A stretch of DNA of 64,000 nucleotides from Pseudomonadota bacterium. Its GTDB lineage: Bacteria > Desulfobacterota > Desulfobulbia > Desulfobulbales > SURF-16. The notes beneath the pieces are model-generated. The model searched no databases, was not told the origin of the DNA, and worked only from the letters and a program-made list of their open reading frames with translations. The position numbers and the translations under genes are program-made. Shown piece after piece: positions 7,305-15,438 of this stretch. Location of the stretch: NCBI GenBank assembly GCA_018816555.1, contig JAHIVT010000032.1, positions 18,155 through 82,154 on the forward strand. Direction: 5' to 3'. Every line of letters begins with the position of its first letter. Positions within the stretch are counted from its first letter, which is position 1.

Positions 7305-8660
7305 ATGACCCGAGATAAAAAACTTTCGCTTTCCCGCCGGGATTTTCTCAAGACATCGGTTGCGGGCCTTGCCGGCATCGGACTGACCTGCGGGTCCTCC
7401 GCCCTGTTCCAGTTCAATCCGCTCCTGGCGGCGGAAATCCCGCCTCCCCGCTTTGAACTGGAATCGCGCCCGGTGCTCAAGGTTCTGCGCTGGATGGGGT
7501 TTGTCAAGAGTGATGAGGAAATCTGGCGGATCAACACGAAAAAATGGGAAATCGCCACCGGCGGCAGGGTGATCACCGATTTCCTGCAATGGGGAGATGT
7601 TCGTTCCACTGCCGCCATGGAATCGCTGCTGGGTTCGGGCCATGATATTGTCTTCGGCTGGTTCGACGACCCCCACCTCTACCCGGACCGACTGCTTGAT
7701 GTCAGCGATGTGGCGGACTATCTCGGCAAAAAATACGGCGGCTGGTATCCGGTATGCGAGGTCTATGGCCGGAATGCCAAAAACAAACAGTGGATCGCCC
7801 TGCCCCTGGGCAGCGCCGGCATCTGTCTGAACTACCGGGTAAGCCAGGTGCAGGAGGCCGGCTTTGCCAAGGTACCCGATGATATTGCCGGATTCCTCAA
7901 ATGCTGCAAGGCGCTGAAGGCCCAGGGCCATCCCACCGGCTTCGCCCTGGGCCATGCCGTGGGTGACGCCAACTCCTGGACCCATTGGTGGTTGTGGTCC
8001 TTTGGCGGCAAGGCGGTTGAAGCGGACGGCAAAACCATTGCCATCAACAGCAGTGAAACCCTGCAAGCCCTGGAAACGGCACGCGAGTTCCATGACACCA
8101 TGATCCCCGGGGTGGAAAACTGGCTTGATCCCCACAACAACCAGGCCTTTCTGGCCGGGCAGATCTCGCTGACCGCCAACGGCAACAGCATCTTTTATGC
8201 CTCCATGCAGAATTTCCCGGATATCAACAGGGACCTGATGACCATGAATTTTCCGGTGGGTCCGGTGGGATTTCCCACCGAACTCTCCCTGTTCAGTCTG
8301 GGCTTTATCTTTAAACATACCCCGGTTCCCAACGCCGCAAAACATTACCTGCAGTTCCTCTTCGAGGAACCGAGCTACGGAGCATGGGAAAGCGGGACCT
8401 GGGGGTTTGTTACGCCGACCTTGAAAGCATATTATGATCTGGCGGCCTGGCACAAGGACCCGCGCATCACTCCTTACCGGGAATGTACGGGCCGCATGCT
8501 GTGGAATGGGTATGCAGGCCCTCTGGGTGCGGCCTCCGCAGCGTCGATGAACGAATATATCATCGTGGATATGTTCGCCGACGTCTGCACCGGCAACAAG
8601 TCACCCAAAACCGCCATGCTGGCGGCGGAAAAAAGGCTGGCCCGCATCTACCGCAGCTGA
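7305..8660 (+). CDS. Tat-exported extracellular solute-binding protein, copy 2
   Basis: The start at 7305 is preferred over the tracked 7200 because GGAGAGGAG lies just upstream and it places SRRDFLK at residues 10-16, exactly as in copy 1. The length is also 451 residues. The two proteins align end to end with shared blocks such as FDDPHLYPD, KYGGWYPVCE and WLWSFGGKAVEADG, so this is a tandem duplication followed by divergence. The gap to copy 1 is 28 nt, consistent with one transcript. It is a periplasmic binding protein with unknown ligand and no adjacent transport machinery. Confidence 0.87.
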   Translation: MTRDKKLSLSRRDFLKTSVAGLAGIGLTCGSSALFQFNPLLAAEIPPPRFELESRPVLKVLRWMGFVKSDEEIWRINTKKWEIATGGRVITDFLQWGDVRSTAAMESLLGSGHDIVFGWFDDPHLYPDRLLDVSDVADYLGKKYGGWYPVCEVYGRNAKNKQWIALPLGSAGICLNYRVSQVQEAGFAKVPDDIAGFLKCCKALKAQGHPTGFALGHAVGDANSWTHWWLWSFGGKAVEADGKTIAINSSETLQALETAREFHDTMIPGVENWLDPHNNQAFLAGQISLTANGNSIFYASMQNFPDINRDLMTMNFPVGPVGFPTELSLFSLGFIFKHTPVPNAAKHYLQFLFEEPSYGAWESGTWGFVTPTLKAYYDLAAWHKDPRITPYRECTGRMLWNGYAGPLGAASAASMNEYIIVDMFADVCTGNKSPKTAMLAAEKRLARIYRS

Positions 8661-8700
8661 CGGACAGCGGACAGACAACTACAATCAGTCGGGGATACCT

Positions 8701-8794
8701 GTTTGACTGTCTCCAACAACCACTCGACAGCCGTACAGTGATGATAACTTCTTGATTTATCGTCACGAGAATACGCTGCCGGGATTTATTACGA
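8701..8794 (-). repeat. dispersed ~95-bp repeat, copy 1
   Basis: Read on the reverse strand it matches 42892-42987 over its whole length, by eye about 80-85% identical. The best-conserved blocks are TCGTGACGATAAATCAAG and CACTGTACGGCTGTCGA. This copy fills the gap between the second binding protein and the sensor kinase. Confidence 0.8.
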
Positions 8795-8801
8795 GTTCAT
8801 T

Positions 8802-11606
8802 ATGTTTCGTAAAACGAGCATCCAAAAAATTACCTTTCTCAGCTTTCTGGTGATCATTTTCGTTTTCACCATCTGTCTGAGCGGTGGCTGGCTTTACGAA
8901 ACATACCGCCATTCCGCCACAGACGTCGATAATTATGAAAATGAGTATCTCCGGGACCGACAATGGTTGATACGCAATGAGGTGGAAAAAATTATCCAGC
9001 TCATTGACTTCGAGAGCAAGCAGCGTGAGAAAGAAGTCCGGGACACCCTGCGTGAGCGGGTCCTGCAGGCCTATACCACAGCCCTGCATATCTATCAGGA
9101 AGACCATGGCAGACTGCCGGAAGCTGAGATCAAGCAGCATATTATAACCGATCTGCGGGCCGGCCGTTTTGATAACGGTCTGGGCTATTATTTCGCCACC
9201 GCAGGCGATGGGGGAGAGGAGCTTATTGCCGATAGCCCGGAACTGGTCGGCCGAAAGCTGACCAATGTGACCGACAGTTCCAGCGCTGACGGGGTGCGTA
9301 ACATGGTGGCCATGGTGACCGGCAACGAGGAGGCATTTTACCAGTATCTGGCCCCCGGCTCCCATGATGAAAAGCAGCCCCGGACCAAGCTGGCCTTTAT
9401 CAAGTATTTCGAACCATTCGGCTGGTATATCGGCACGGCTGCCTACAAGGACGATATCACCCGCGATGTGCAGAAGAAGATCCTGGATTATCTGTACAGC
9501 ATGCAACAGGGTATCGGCACCATCTCTCTCTTTCGCCAAGATGGAATCGCCCTCTTCCATTCCAGCAAGGAAAAAATCGGCCGTAACATGTTTTCCTTCA
9601 CGGACGACAAAGGAATGGAGATTTACCGGCAACTCCTCCATGTTGCGCTGAGTGCCGAGGGTGGCTTTGTCTCATCTGCCTGGGAAGATGATGCAAAAGG
9701 AGACGTGGTGCCGAAAATCGCCTATGCCCGTTCTTATCCGGACTGGCAGTGGATTGTTGCCATTGATACCAATACCAATGACATCCTGGGTTCTCTCCAG
9801 CAAAAGAAGAAACAATTAAAACATCAGATCAACGATTACATCATCAAGGTCCTCATTCTCCTGGTCTTCTTTGTTGGCTTTGTCATTTTCCTGTCCCACT
9901 ACCTTGCCGGCAGGCTTGATAAGGAATTTCAGGCATTCACCGCCTTTTTTCAAGATGCAGCCTCCGGTTACCGGGAGATTGACAGGAAAAGTCTGACCAT
10001 CCGGGAATTCAGAAATCTTGCCGAATCGGCCAACCGGATGATCCGTGACCGCCGAAAAAATGAAGAGGAGATGCTGCGGCTGCGCGCCATGCTCAGCAGC
10101 ATCATCAATTCCATGCCTTCGATTCTTGTCGGTGTCGACCAGGACGGCAAGGTCATCCAATGGAACCGTGAGGCGGAAAAACAGACAGGAATCGCATCAT
10201 CTGCGGCACTGGGCTGCATGCTGAGCGAAGTCTTGCCCCAGCTGGCGGGACAAAAGGAAAATATCCGCAAAGCCCTTGAGAAACGGCAGCCGAAAAATCC
10301 GACAAGGGTTTTTGACCTGCGGGACGGCAAGCCCCACTATGCCGATATCGTCGTCTATCCGCTCTTCGGTGAGGCAGTCGCCGGAGCGGTCATCCGTATT
10401 GATGACGTAACCGAACAGGTTTTTGCCGAGATGGAGAAAACCAACCTTTTGACCCAGCTCCAGCACTCCCAGAAAATGGAGGCCATCGGCACCCTGGCCA
10501 GCGGCATTGCCCATGATTTCAACAACATCCTCACCCCCATACTCGGCTATGCGGATATGATCAAAAATGAAACCCCGGTGGAAAGCCATGTTTGCGCCTA
10601 TCTGAACGCAGTGCTCAATGCCGGCAACCGGGCCAAGGATCTTGTCAGTCAGATTCTCGCCTTCAGCCGTCAAAAGGAGCAGGTCCGTCAGGCTGTCCCT
10701 ATTCACCTGATTGTCAAGGAGGCCTTGAAACTTTTGCGGGCCAGCATCCCCACCACCATTGACATCAAGACCGACATCGCCCCGGACTGTTGCCAGGTGA
10801 TGGCCGACCCCAGCCAGATCCACCAGATTATCATGAATCTCTGCACCAATTCCTACCATGCCATGCGTGCCACAGGAGGAGCGCTGGCGATCGGACTGGC
10901 ACCGATGGATATCAAGCCGGAGGAGACAAAAAATATTTCACCCGAACTGCTCCCCGGCCCTTATGTGCATCTGGAAATAAGCGACACCGGGCATGGTATG
11001 GATCATATGACCCTGGAGCGGATATTCGAACCTTACTTCACCACCAAAAAGGAGGGAGAGGGCACCGGGCTGGGACTTTCCGTGGTTCACAATATCGTCA
11101 AAAGCCATGGCGGCCATATCACGGCAACAAGTGAACTCGGCAAGGGGGCAACCTTTCATGTTTATCTGCCTCGTCTCCCGCAAGGCGAGGCTCCGGTTGA
11201 CCAGGCAATGGAAATCCTGCCCACAGGCAATGAAAGGGTTCTGTTGGTGGATGATGAAGAGGTCATTACGCGGATGGAGGAGTTGATGCTGACCGATCTC
11301 GGCTATGCGGTTACAGCTATGATGGACAGTGAGAAGGCCCTGCAAACTTTCAAGGCCCGGCCACACGATTTCGATCTCATCATCACCGACATGACCATGC
11401 CCCGCCTGACCGGTCTGGAATTAACCAGGGAAATTCTGGCGATCAGACCGGATATCCCCATTGTCATGTGCACCGGCTTCAGTGAGCTGGTCAATGAAGA
11501 GCAGGCCAAGGCCCAGGGCATCAGGGAATTTCTCATGAAGCCCGTGATGAAAAGGGATATGTCCCATGCAATGCGCCAGGCCCTGGATGTTAAGTTGCAG
11601 GCCTAA
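8802..11606 (+). CDS. hybrid sensor histidine kinase (Cache-PAS-HisKA-HATPase-REC)
   Basis: 934 residues. TM1 is at about 11-31, then a long periplasmic Cache-type sensor to about 330 with two related halves (GYYFATAGDG..., ISLFRQDGIALFHSS...), then TM2 at about 350-370. A short HAMP-like linker leads to a PAS domain (about 425-540). HisKA has the phospho-accepting His near 571 in ASGIAHDFNN. The HATPase has the N box near 678, DTGHGM and GEGTGLGLS. The C-terminal receiver has its acceptor Asp near 863 (TDMTMP). There is no DNA-binding output, so a separate regulator or Hpt step is expected. Upstream tandem Tat binding proteins may present the ligand to the Cache domain; that is inference. 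Confidence 0.93.
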   Translation: MFRKTSIQKITFLSFLVIIFVFTICLSGGWLYETYRHSATDVDNYENEYLRDRQWLIRNEVEKIIQLIDFESKQREKEVRDTLRERVLQAYTTALHIYQEDHGRLPEAEIKQHIITDLRAGRFDNGLGYYFATAGDGGEELIADSPELVGRKLTNVTDSSSADGVRNMVAMVTGNEEAFYQYLAPGSHDEKQPRTKLAFIKYFEPFGWYIGTAAYKDDITRDVQKKILDYLYSMQQGIGTISLFRQDGIALFHSSKEKIGRNMFSFTDDKGMEIYRQLLHVALSAEGGFVSSAWEDDAKGDVVPKIAYARSYPDWQWIVAIDTNTNDILGSLQQKKKQLKHQINDYIIKVLILLVFFVGFVIFLSHYLAGRLDKEFQAFTAFFQDAASGYREIDRKSLTIREFRNLAESANRMIRDRRKNEEEMLRLRAMLSSIINSMPSILVGVDQDGKVIQWNREAEKQTGIASSAALGCMLSEVLPQLAGQKENIRKALEKRQPKNPTRVFDLRDGKPHYADIVVYPLFGEAVAGAVIRIDDVTEQVFAEMEKTNLLTQLQHSQKMEAIGTLASGIAHDFNNILTPILGYADMIKNETPVESHVCAYLNAVLNAGNRAKDLVSQILAFSRQKEQVRQAVPIHLIVKEALKLLRASIPTTIDIKTDIAPDCCQVMADPSQIHQIIMNLCTNSYHAMRATGGALAIGLAPMDIKPEETKNISPELLPGPYVHLEISDTGHGMDHMTLERIFEPYFTTKKEGEGTGLGLSVVHNIVKSHGGHITATSELGKGATFHVYLPRLPQGEAPVDQAMEILPTGNERVLLVDDEEVITRMEELMLTDLGYAVTAMMDSEKALQTFKARPHDFDLIITDMTMPRLTGLELTREILAIRPDIPIVMCTGFSELVNEEQAKAQGIREFLMKPVMKRDMSHAMRQALDVKLQA

Positions 11607-11900
11607 AGTCAGAACTCCTGATGTCGCAGCCTAATTTCAATAAGTTATGCACCACACCAAATTCTGTCCTGTAAACAGGTTAAATGCCTAAAATACTTGA
11701 AGTACTTAAAGTGCCTCAAGTTAGCGGCAAACGCCAATAAACCCTTGCGGCCCGAATCTCTCAACCATCTGAACATGCAGCGAAAAAAACTTGTGCTCCG
11801 GGACCGCCATGGTGTATCTGAAGATAATGAAAAAATTGAGAGCAAACGTGGGACATCTGCGTTTTTCCTGCAAATCAAGAATTGATCCACGGGGTGAGGC
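11607..11900. other. intergenic region
   Basis: It contains the short degenerate repeat listed next. The ORF tracked at 11697-11885 begins inside that repeat and has no recognisable features, and I do not call it. No clear promoter hexamers were seen. Confidence 0.4.
11681..11722. repeat. degenerate short tandem repeat of AAGTACTT/AAGTGCCT type
   Basis: Successive units TAAATGCCTA, AAATACTTGA, AGTACTTAAA and GTGCCTCAAG vary around a 9-10 nt theme. It resembles other short-period repeats in intergenic gaps of this window. Confidence 0.55.
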
Positions 11901-13046
11901 ATGAAACCGCTCATCGACACCCAGGAGTTTCTTTCCCTTTCATCCTTTCTTAACTATCAGCTTGCCGGGGAACCCGTCAACTGGCGGGGGATATTAAACC
12001 TGGTGACGAGAGATCATCTGGTCCTGGACAAGGTCTCCCAGGGATTTCTCATGGAGGCGCTGGAGTATCTCGGCGAGGCATACGGCAACCAGAAACGCTG
12101 GTTGGGCCCCCTTGCCATCCTCCATCCCATCCGGGCCTCCGCCCTGCTGGCCAGAGCCCATGACCGACCCAGCACCCTGGATCTGCTCACCGCCCTGCTG
12201 CACGACAAGGAAGAGGATCTGACCCCGGGCAGATACAGCCCCGAGACCTGGCGCAGGCTCGATAACAGATACCGCCAGCTCCTGGAGAAGATCGACTCCC
12301 AGGCCAATTGGTTTCTCAATGAACGCATCGCCTTTCTCACCAAACCCAAGGGCCAGAAGTACACGGAATATCTCGGCCGTCTGCTCACCCAAGCGAGGAT
12401 AACCCCTGAACTTGCGGTCATCAAGCTGGCGGACCGCCTGGACAATACTCTGGATCTGCGCATAGACCTGCAGGATTTCACTGACCGCGCCCGCTGCTTT
12501 CAGGTCATTTTTGATATCCTGTTTGTCAATTCTTACAAAGGGCTGCATCTCAGCCAGGCCCATCCCTCTGCCAGCAGAATCAATGGCGCCAGGCGGCTTT
12601 TCCAGCTCTATAAAAACGTGGTTTTCTTAAGCATGCTGCGGGCGGAAAAACTTCCCCTGGGAGAGGCGGCGCAGAAACTTTTCTATTCCCTGGCCGTGGC
12701 AAGCATCAGGGAGGCCCAGACCATCATGCTGCATATCTTCGCCTACCACCTGACGTCGCCTGCTGATCAACGCGCCTTGCTGCTCGAGGCCATGGAGTAT
12801 TCCCATAGCGGCGGCTGCGACAGCATCAGGGATAAAGGGCCGTCCGTGCTTGACGGCCTTTTCCGCAGACATTTTGTCTATGACAATAAGGAGATGAAAA
12901 GGAAAGGTCTGGATGACCTCTACCATGACAAAAGACTGATGGCGCTCGTGGCAGTCACCTTCCTGATTATTTTTGCCAACTTCATCAACAGCGAGGACTA
13001 TGTGATCAAAGGTATCTCGGCGGATGGCATCATTGCTCAGCAGTGA
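11901..13046 (+). CDS. RSH-like HD-domain protein with C-terminal membrane helix
   Basis: 381 residues. The HD region carries the residues of (p)ppGpp hydrolases: His75 in HPIRAS, HDKEED at 101-106 and ADRLDN at 177-182, which corresponds to ADRLHN in SpoT. No synthetase, TGS or ACT domain follows. Residues 200-340 are helical and unassigned, and 346-363 form one hydrophobic helix near the C-terminus. The protein could be a membrane-tethered small alarmone hydrolase or an HD phosphohydrolase acting on another nucleotide. GGTGAGG lies before the ATG. It stands alone between the kinase and a convergent M48 gene. Confidence 0.7.
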   Translation: MKPLIDTQEFLSLSSFLNYQLAGEPVNWRGILNLVTRDHLVLDKVSQGFLMEALEYLGEAYGNQKRWLGPLAILHPIRASALLARAHDRPSTLDLLTALLHDKEEDLTPGRYSPETWRRLDNRYRQLLEKIDSQANWFLNERIAFLTKPKGQKYTEYLGRLLTQARITPELAVIKLADRLDNTLDLRIDLQDFTDRARCFQVIFDILFVNSYKGLHLSQAHPSASRINGARRLFQLYKNVVFLSMLRAEKLPLGEAAQKLFYSLAVASIREAQTIMLHIFAYHLTSPADQRALLLEAMEYSHSGGCDSIRDKGPSVLDGLFRRHFVYDNKEMKRKGLDDLYHDKRLMALVAVTFLIIFANFINSEDYVIKGISADGIIAQQ

Positions 13047-13100
13047 TGCTTACCGGCAAACGATTCCCATCTTTTAGGGAGTCTGACGCCCAGGCGGCGA

Positions 13101-13988
13101 TCAAATGGCCGACCGCTCCTCCTTCCTTTCCAGCCAGGGGAAAAAATCGTTCAACCGTTCATAAAGGCCGGGAAATTGTCCGGCGAACCAGCCGGTCAGC
13201 CGGTCGGAAAGATTTCTCCGGCTCTCCTCAATGGGCACGGCCTTTCCTGCCAGCTGCAGTTCCAGTCTGTCCGCCCGCTTGTCCGGTGCCGGATGGCTTG
13301 ACAGGAAAGAATGATCATTACCCAGGCCGGCAAGTTTTCGCAAAGCGGTCACCCCGTCCCTTGTCTCATAGCCATTCTTTTTGAGAAATGCCAGACCGTA
13401 ATCGTCCGCCTCTTTCTCCTCCAGCTGGGAGAACTGGGCGCTCATGAGCAGTTCGGAAAAAGCGCCCAGCTGCGAACGGGCCAGCTCGCCCACCGCGCTG
13501 TTCAGGGAGGCGATCCCCTTGCGCATTGCACTGGCCGCATAGGCCAGCTGGATTTTTTTGCGAATATGGTTGCCGGCCACATGCCCCATCTCATGGCCGA
13601 TGACAAAATGCAGCTCGCCGTCGTCAAGCATATCCATCAGTCCGCTGTAGATGCGGATGGTACCGTCGGCCAGGGCAAAAGCGTTGACCTCATCGGCAAG
13701 ATACACCTTATAATTGAAACGGAGGGCGCCTTCCTGCTGATGTTCGCCGACAAGACGCTGCAGCCTTTTGGCGTAAGGGTCGCCGGGTGCAGCGAGTCTC
13801 TGTTTTCCGTCGGCAAACTGCGCCGACTGCAGTGCCAGTTCCCGTACGGTCTCATCCGACAGGGTGACCGCCCTGGCGGCATCGAGGCCCGCCTCGGCCG
13901 CCATCCTGACATCGGTATCCTCGCAACCAGCCAGACCAAGCAGGCAGAGACAGCAGAGCAGGGTAAGCTGCAGGTATTTCCCCATCAT
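13101..13988 (-). CDS. M48-family metalloprotease lipoprotein
   Basis: 295 residues. A lipoprotein signal ends in LAGC (Cys near 22). The zinc protease motif HEMGH is at 132-136, and the third ligand region EKEADDYG is near 191-198, as in BepA/LoiP-type M48C peptidases. There is no integral membrane domain, so it acts in the periplasm tethered to a membrane, probably in envelope protein quality control. A second ATG three bases in (13985) is an equally good start. The gene lies downstream of the Mth938-like locus on the same strand. Confidence 0.9.
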   Translation of the reverse strand: MMGKYLQLTLLCCLCLLGLAGCEDTDVRMAAEAGLDAARAVTLSDETVRELALQSAQFADGKQRLAAPGDPYAKRLQRLVGEHQQEGALRFNYKVYLADEVNAFALADGTIRIYSGLMDMLDDGELHFVIGHEMGHVAGNHIRKKIQLAYAASAMRKGIASLNSAVGELARSQLGAFSELLMSAQFSQLEEKEADDYGLAFLKKNGYETRDGVTALRKLAGLGNDHSFLSSHPAPDKRADRLELQLAGKAVPIEESRRNLSDRLTGWFAGQFPGLYERLNDFFPWLERKEERSAI

Positions 13989-14002
13989 GATAGGCCGGCC
14001 GA

Positions 14003-14345
14003 TCAGCAGGTGAGATGGAAACCGGCTGCCACCTGGTATCCTGCGGCAACCAGGCGGTTGAATGTCTCCACTGCACCGGCAGTGGGTTCCGCCAGCAGTT
14101 CAATCCCCCGCCCCTGCAGCTCCGCAGCCAGTTCGCCGCTGACCCGCATGAGACCCGGTTTTCCTTTGCCGATGACCAGATACTTGGGTTGGGCGGCAAG
14201 GATGTCCGCCACATCATCCACGTCCACCACATGTCCTGCCTTGCGCCACCAGTCCGCCACCACCCTGTTGTTGATGATTTTCAGATCGGCGCTGTAAACT
14301 GTTACCGGAGATAACGATCCTGCCAAACGAGTACTCTTCAATCAT
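14003..14345 (-). pseudogene. Mth938/NDUFAF3-like protein gene with an apparent single-base frameshift
   Basis: The tracked ORF (112 residues, TTG start at 14341) contains the family core NNRVVADWWRKAGH and PKYLVIGKGKPG but lacks the family N-terminus. In another frame the ATG at 14345 (AGGGTGA upstream) encodes MIEEYSFGRIVISG, which is exactly the expected N-terminus. The two frames join if one base is missing near 14297-14305. The gene is therefore either frameshifted or the assembly has a one-base error. Intact members are about 115-125 residues long and of poorly defined function; the mitochondrial relative assists complex I assembly. Confidence 0.75.
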
Positions 14346-14418
14346 GGCCATCACCCTGTTTCAGATTATTCCTGGTCATACTCCACACACCATAATCCTG
14401 AGCGGCTGAGACATGCCG

Positions 14419-15312
14419 TCACAGGTCCTGCAGATATTCGGTGCCGTTCAGCTGTCTCATCTGCGTGGTGATCCACCGCCTTCTCTCCATGACATAGGAC
14501 GACGGCTTTCTCGCCTGCAGCACCTTGGGGTTGGGAAGCACGGCAGCAAGCAGGGCCGCATCCCACTTGGTCAGCTCAGCGGGCTTCTTGCCGAAGACGC
14601 TTTCTGCCGCGGCATACACACCATAGATCCCGTCACCGAATTCCGCGATATTGACATAAACCTCAAGAATCCTCTTTTTCGGCCACAGACATTCCAACAA
14701 AACGGTAAAGTAGGCCTCCAGCCCCTTGCGCAGGTAGCTTTTTCCCGGCCACAGAAAGAGATTCTTGGCCACCTGCTGGGTGATGGTGCTCGCCCCCCGC
14801 AGACGGCCTCCCTTCCTGTTTTTTTCCAAGGCCTTGCCGATGGAGTCAAAATCGAAACCGGCATGGCGGGAAAACTTCTGATCCTCCGCCGCTACCACGG
14901 CAAGCGGCAGATTAGGAGAAATCGATTCCCAGTCAACCCAGTGATAGTGGATCCGGCTGCGTGAGTCACTGCTGAAGAGCTGCGCCAGGTGTCCCCCCAC
15001 CATGAAGGCGCTGGTCGGCGGTGCAACCCAGCGCAGAATAAGGACCAGGGCAACTGACAGAACAACGGCGACCAGTAACAGGCGGCCGACAAAAATCATC
15101 AGCCCGGCCGCCCAGCTCCGGCCGAGATGTTTCCTTCTCCGGCTGGCCCGTGAAAATAAAGATCCGACAGCAGTATCCTCCTCACTGTTCAAATAACCGG
15201 CAATGCCCAAGGCAAAACCCCAACAAAACCCCAATTCGGAATACAACCGACAGAGACAACAATAGCGTTTTATCAATGGATGCGCCCGACCGGAAGTGTT
15301 CCCCTGGACCAT
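14419..15312 (-). CDS. mtgA: monofunctional biosynthetic peptidoglycan transglycosylase
   Basis: 297 residues as tracked. One N-terminal membrane helix (about 74-95) precedes a GT51 domain with the catalytic Glu in AAEDQKF (near 143), GASTITQQ (174-181) and the late motif KRILEVYVNIAEFG. It polymerises lipid II into glycan strands at the outer face of the inner membrane, without a transpeptidase domain. The first 70 residues, before the helix, are Cys/Arg-rich and unlike the family, so the true start may lie downstream. A 15-bp inverted repeat brackets the annotated start. Confidence 0.9.
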   Translation of the reverse strand: MVQGNTSGRAHPLIKRYCCLCRLYSELGFCWGFALGIAGYLNSEEDTAVGSLFSRASRRRKHLGRSWAAGLMIFVGRLLLVAVVLSVALVLILRWVAPPTSAFMVGGHLAQLFSSDSRSRIHYHWVDWESISPNLPLAVVAAEDQKFSRHAGFDFDSIGKALEKNRKGGRLRGASTITQQVAKNLFLWPGKSYLRKGLEAYFTVLLECLWPKKRILEVYVNIAEFGDGIYGVYAAAESVFGKKPAELTKWDAALLAAVLPNPKVLQARKPSSYVMERRRWITTQMRQLNGTEYLQDL

Positions 15313-15338
15313 GACGCGGTTAGTGATAAAACGCTATT
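15261..15338. repeat. 15-bp perfect inverted repeat around the mtgA start
   Basis: AATAGCGTTTTATCA at 15261-15275 is repeated in inverse orientation at 15324-15338, with 48 nt between. The tracked start codon at 15312 is inside the loop. It could be an operator, an RNA stem in the leader or a mobile-element trace. Confidence 0.75.
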
Positions 15339-15438
15339 TTATGAATTTTGATAGCTTCGTATTGATGCCCGGAAATACCAGCCGGCTGACTAACTGAAAA
15401 ACCGATTTATCTCGGCACTTCTATTGCGGACGGCCTGG

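Noticed and set aside
11697-11885. 62-codon ORF after the hybrid kinase
   Set aside because: It begins inside a short repeat, has no ribosome site and no recognisable features.
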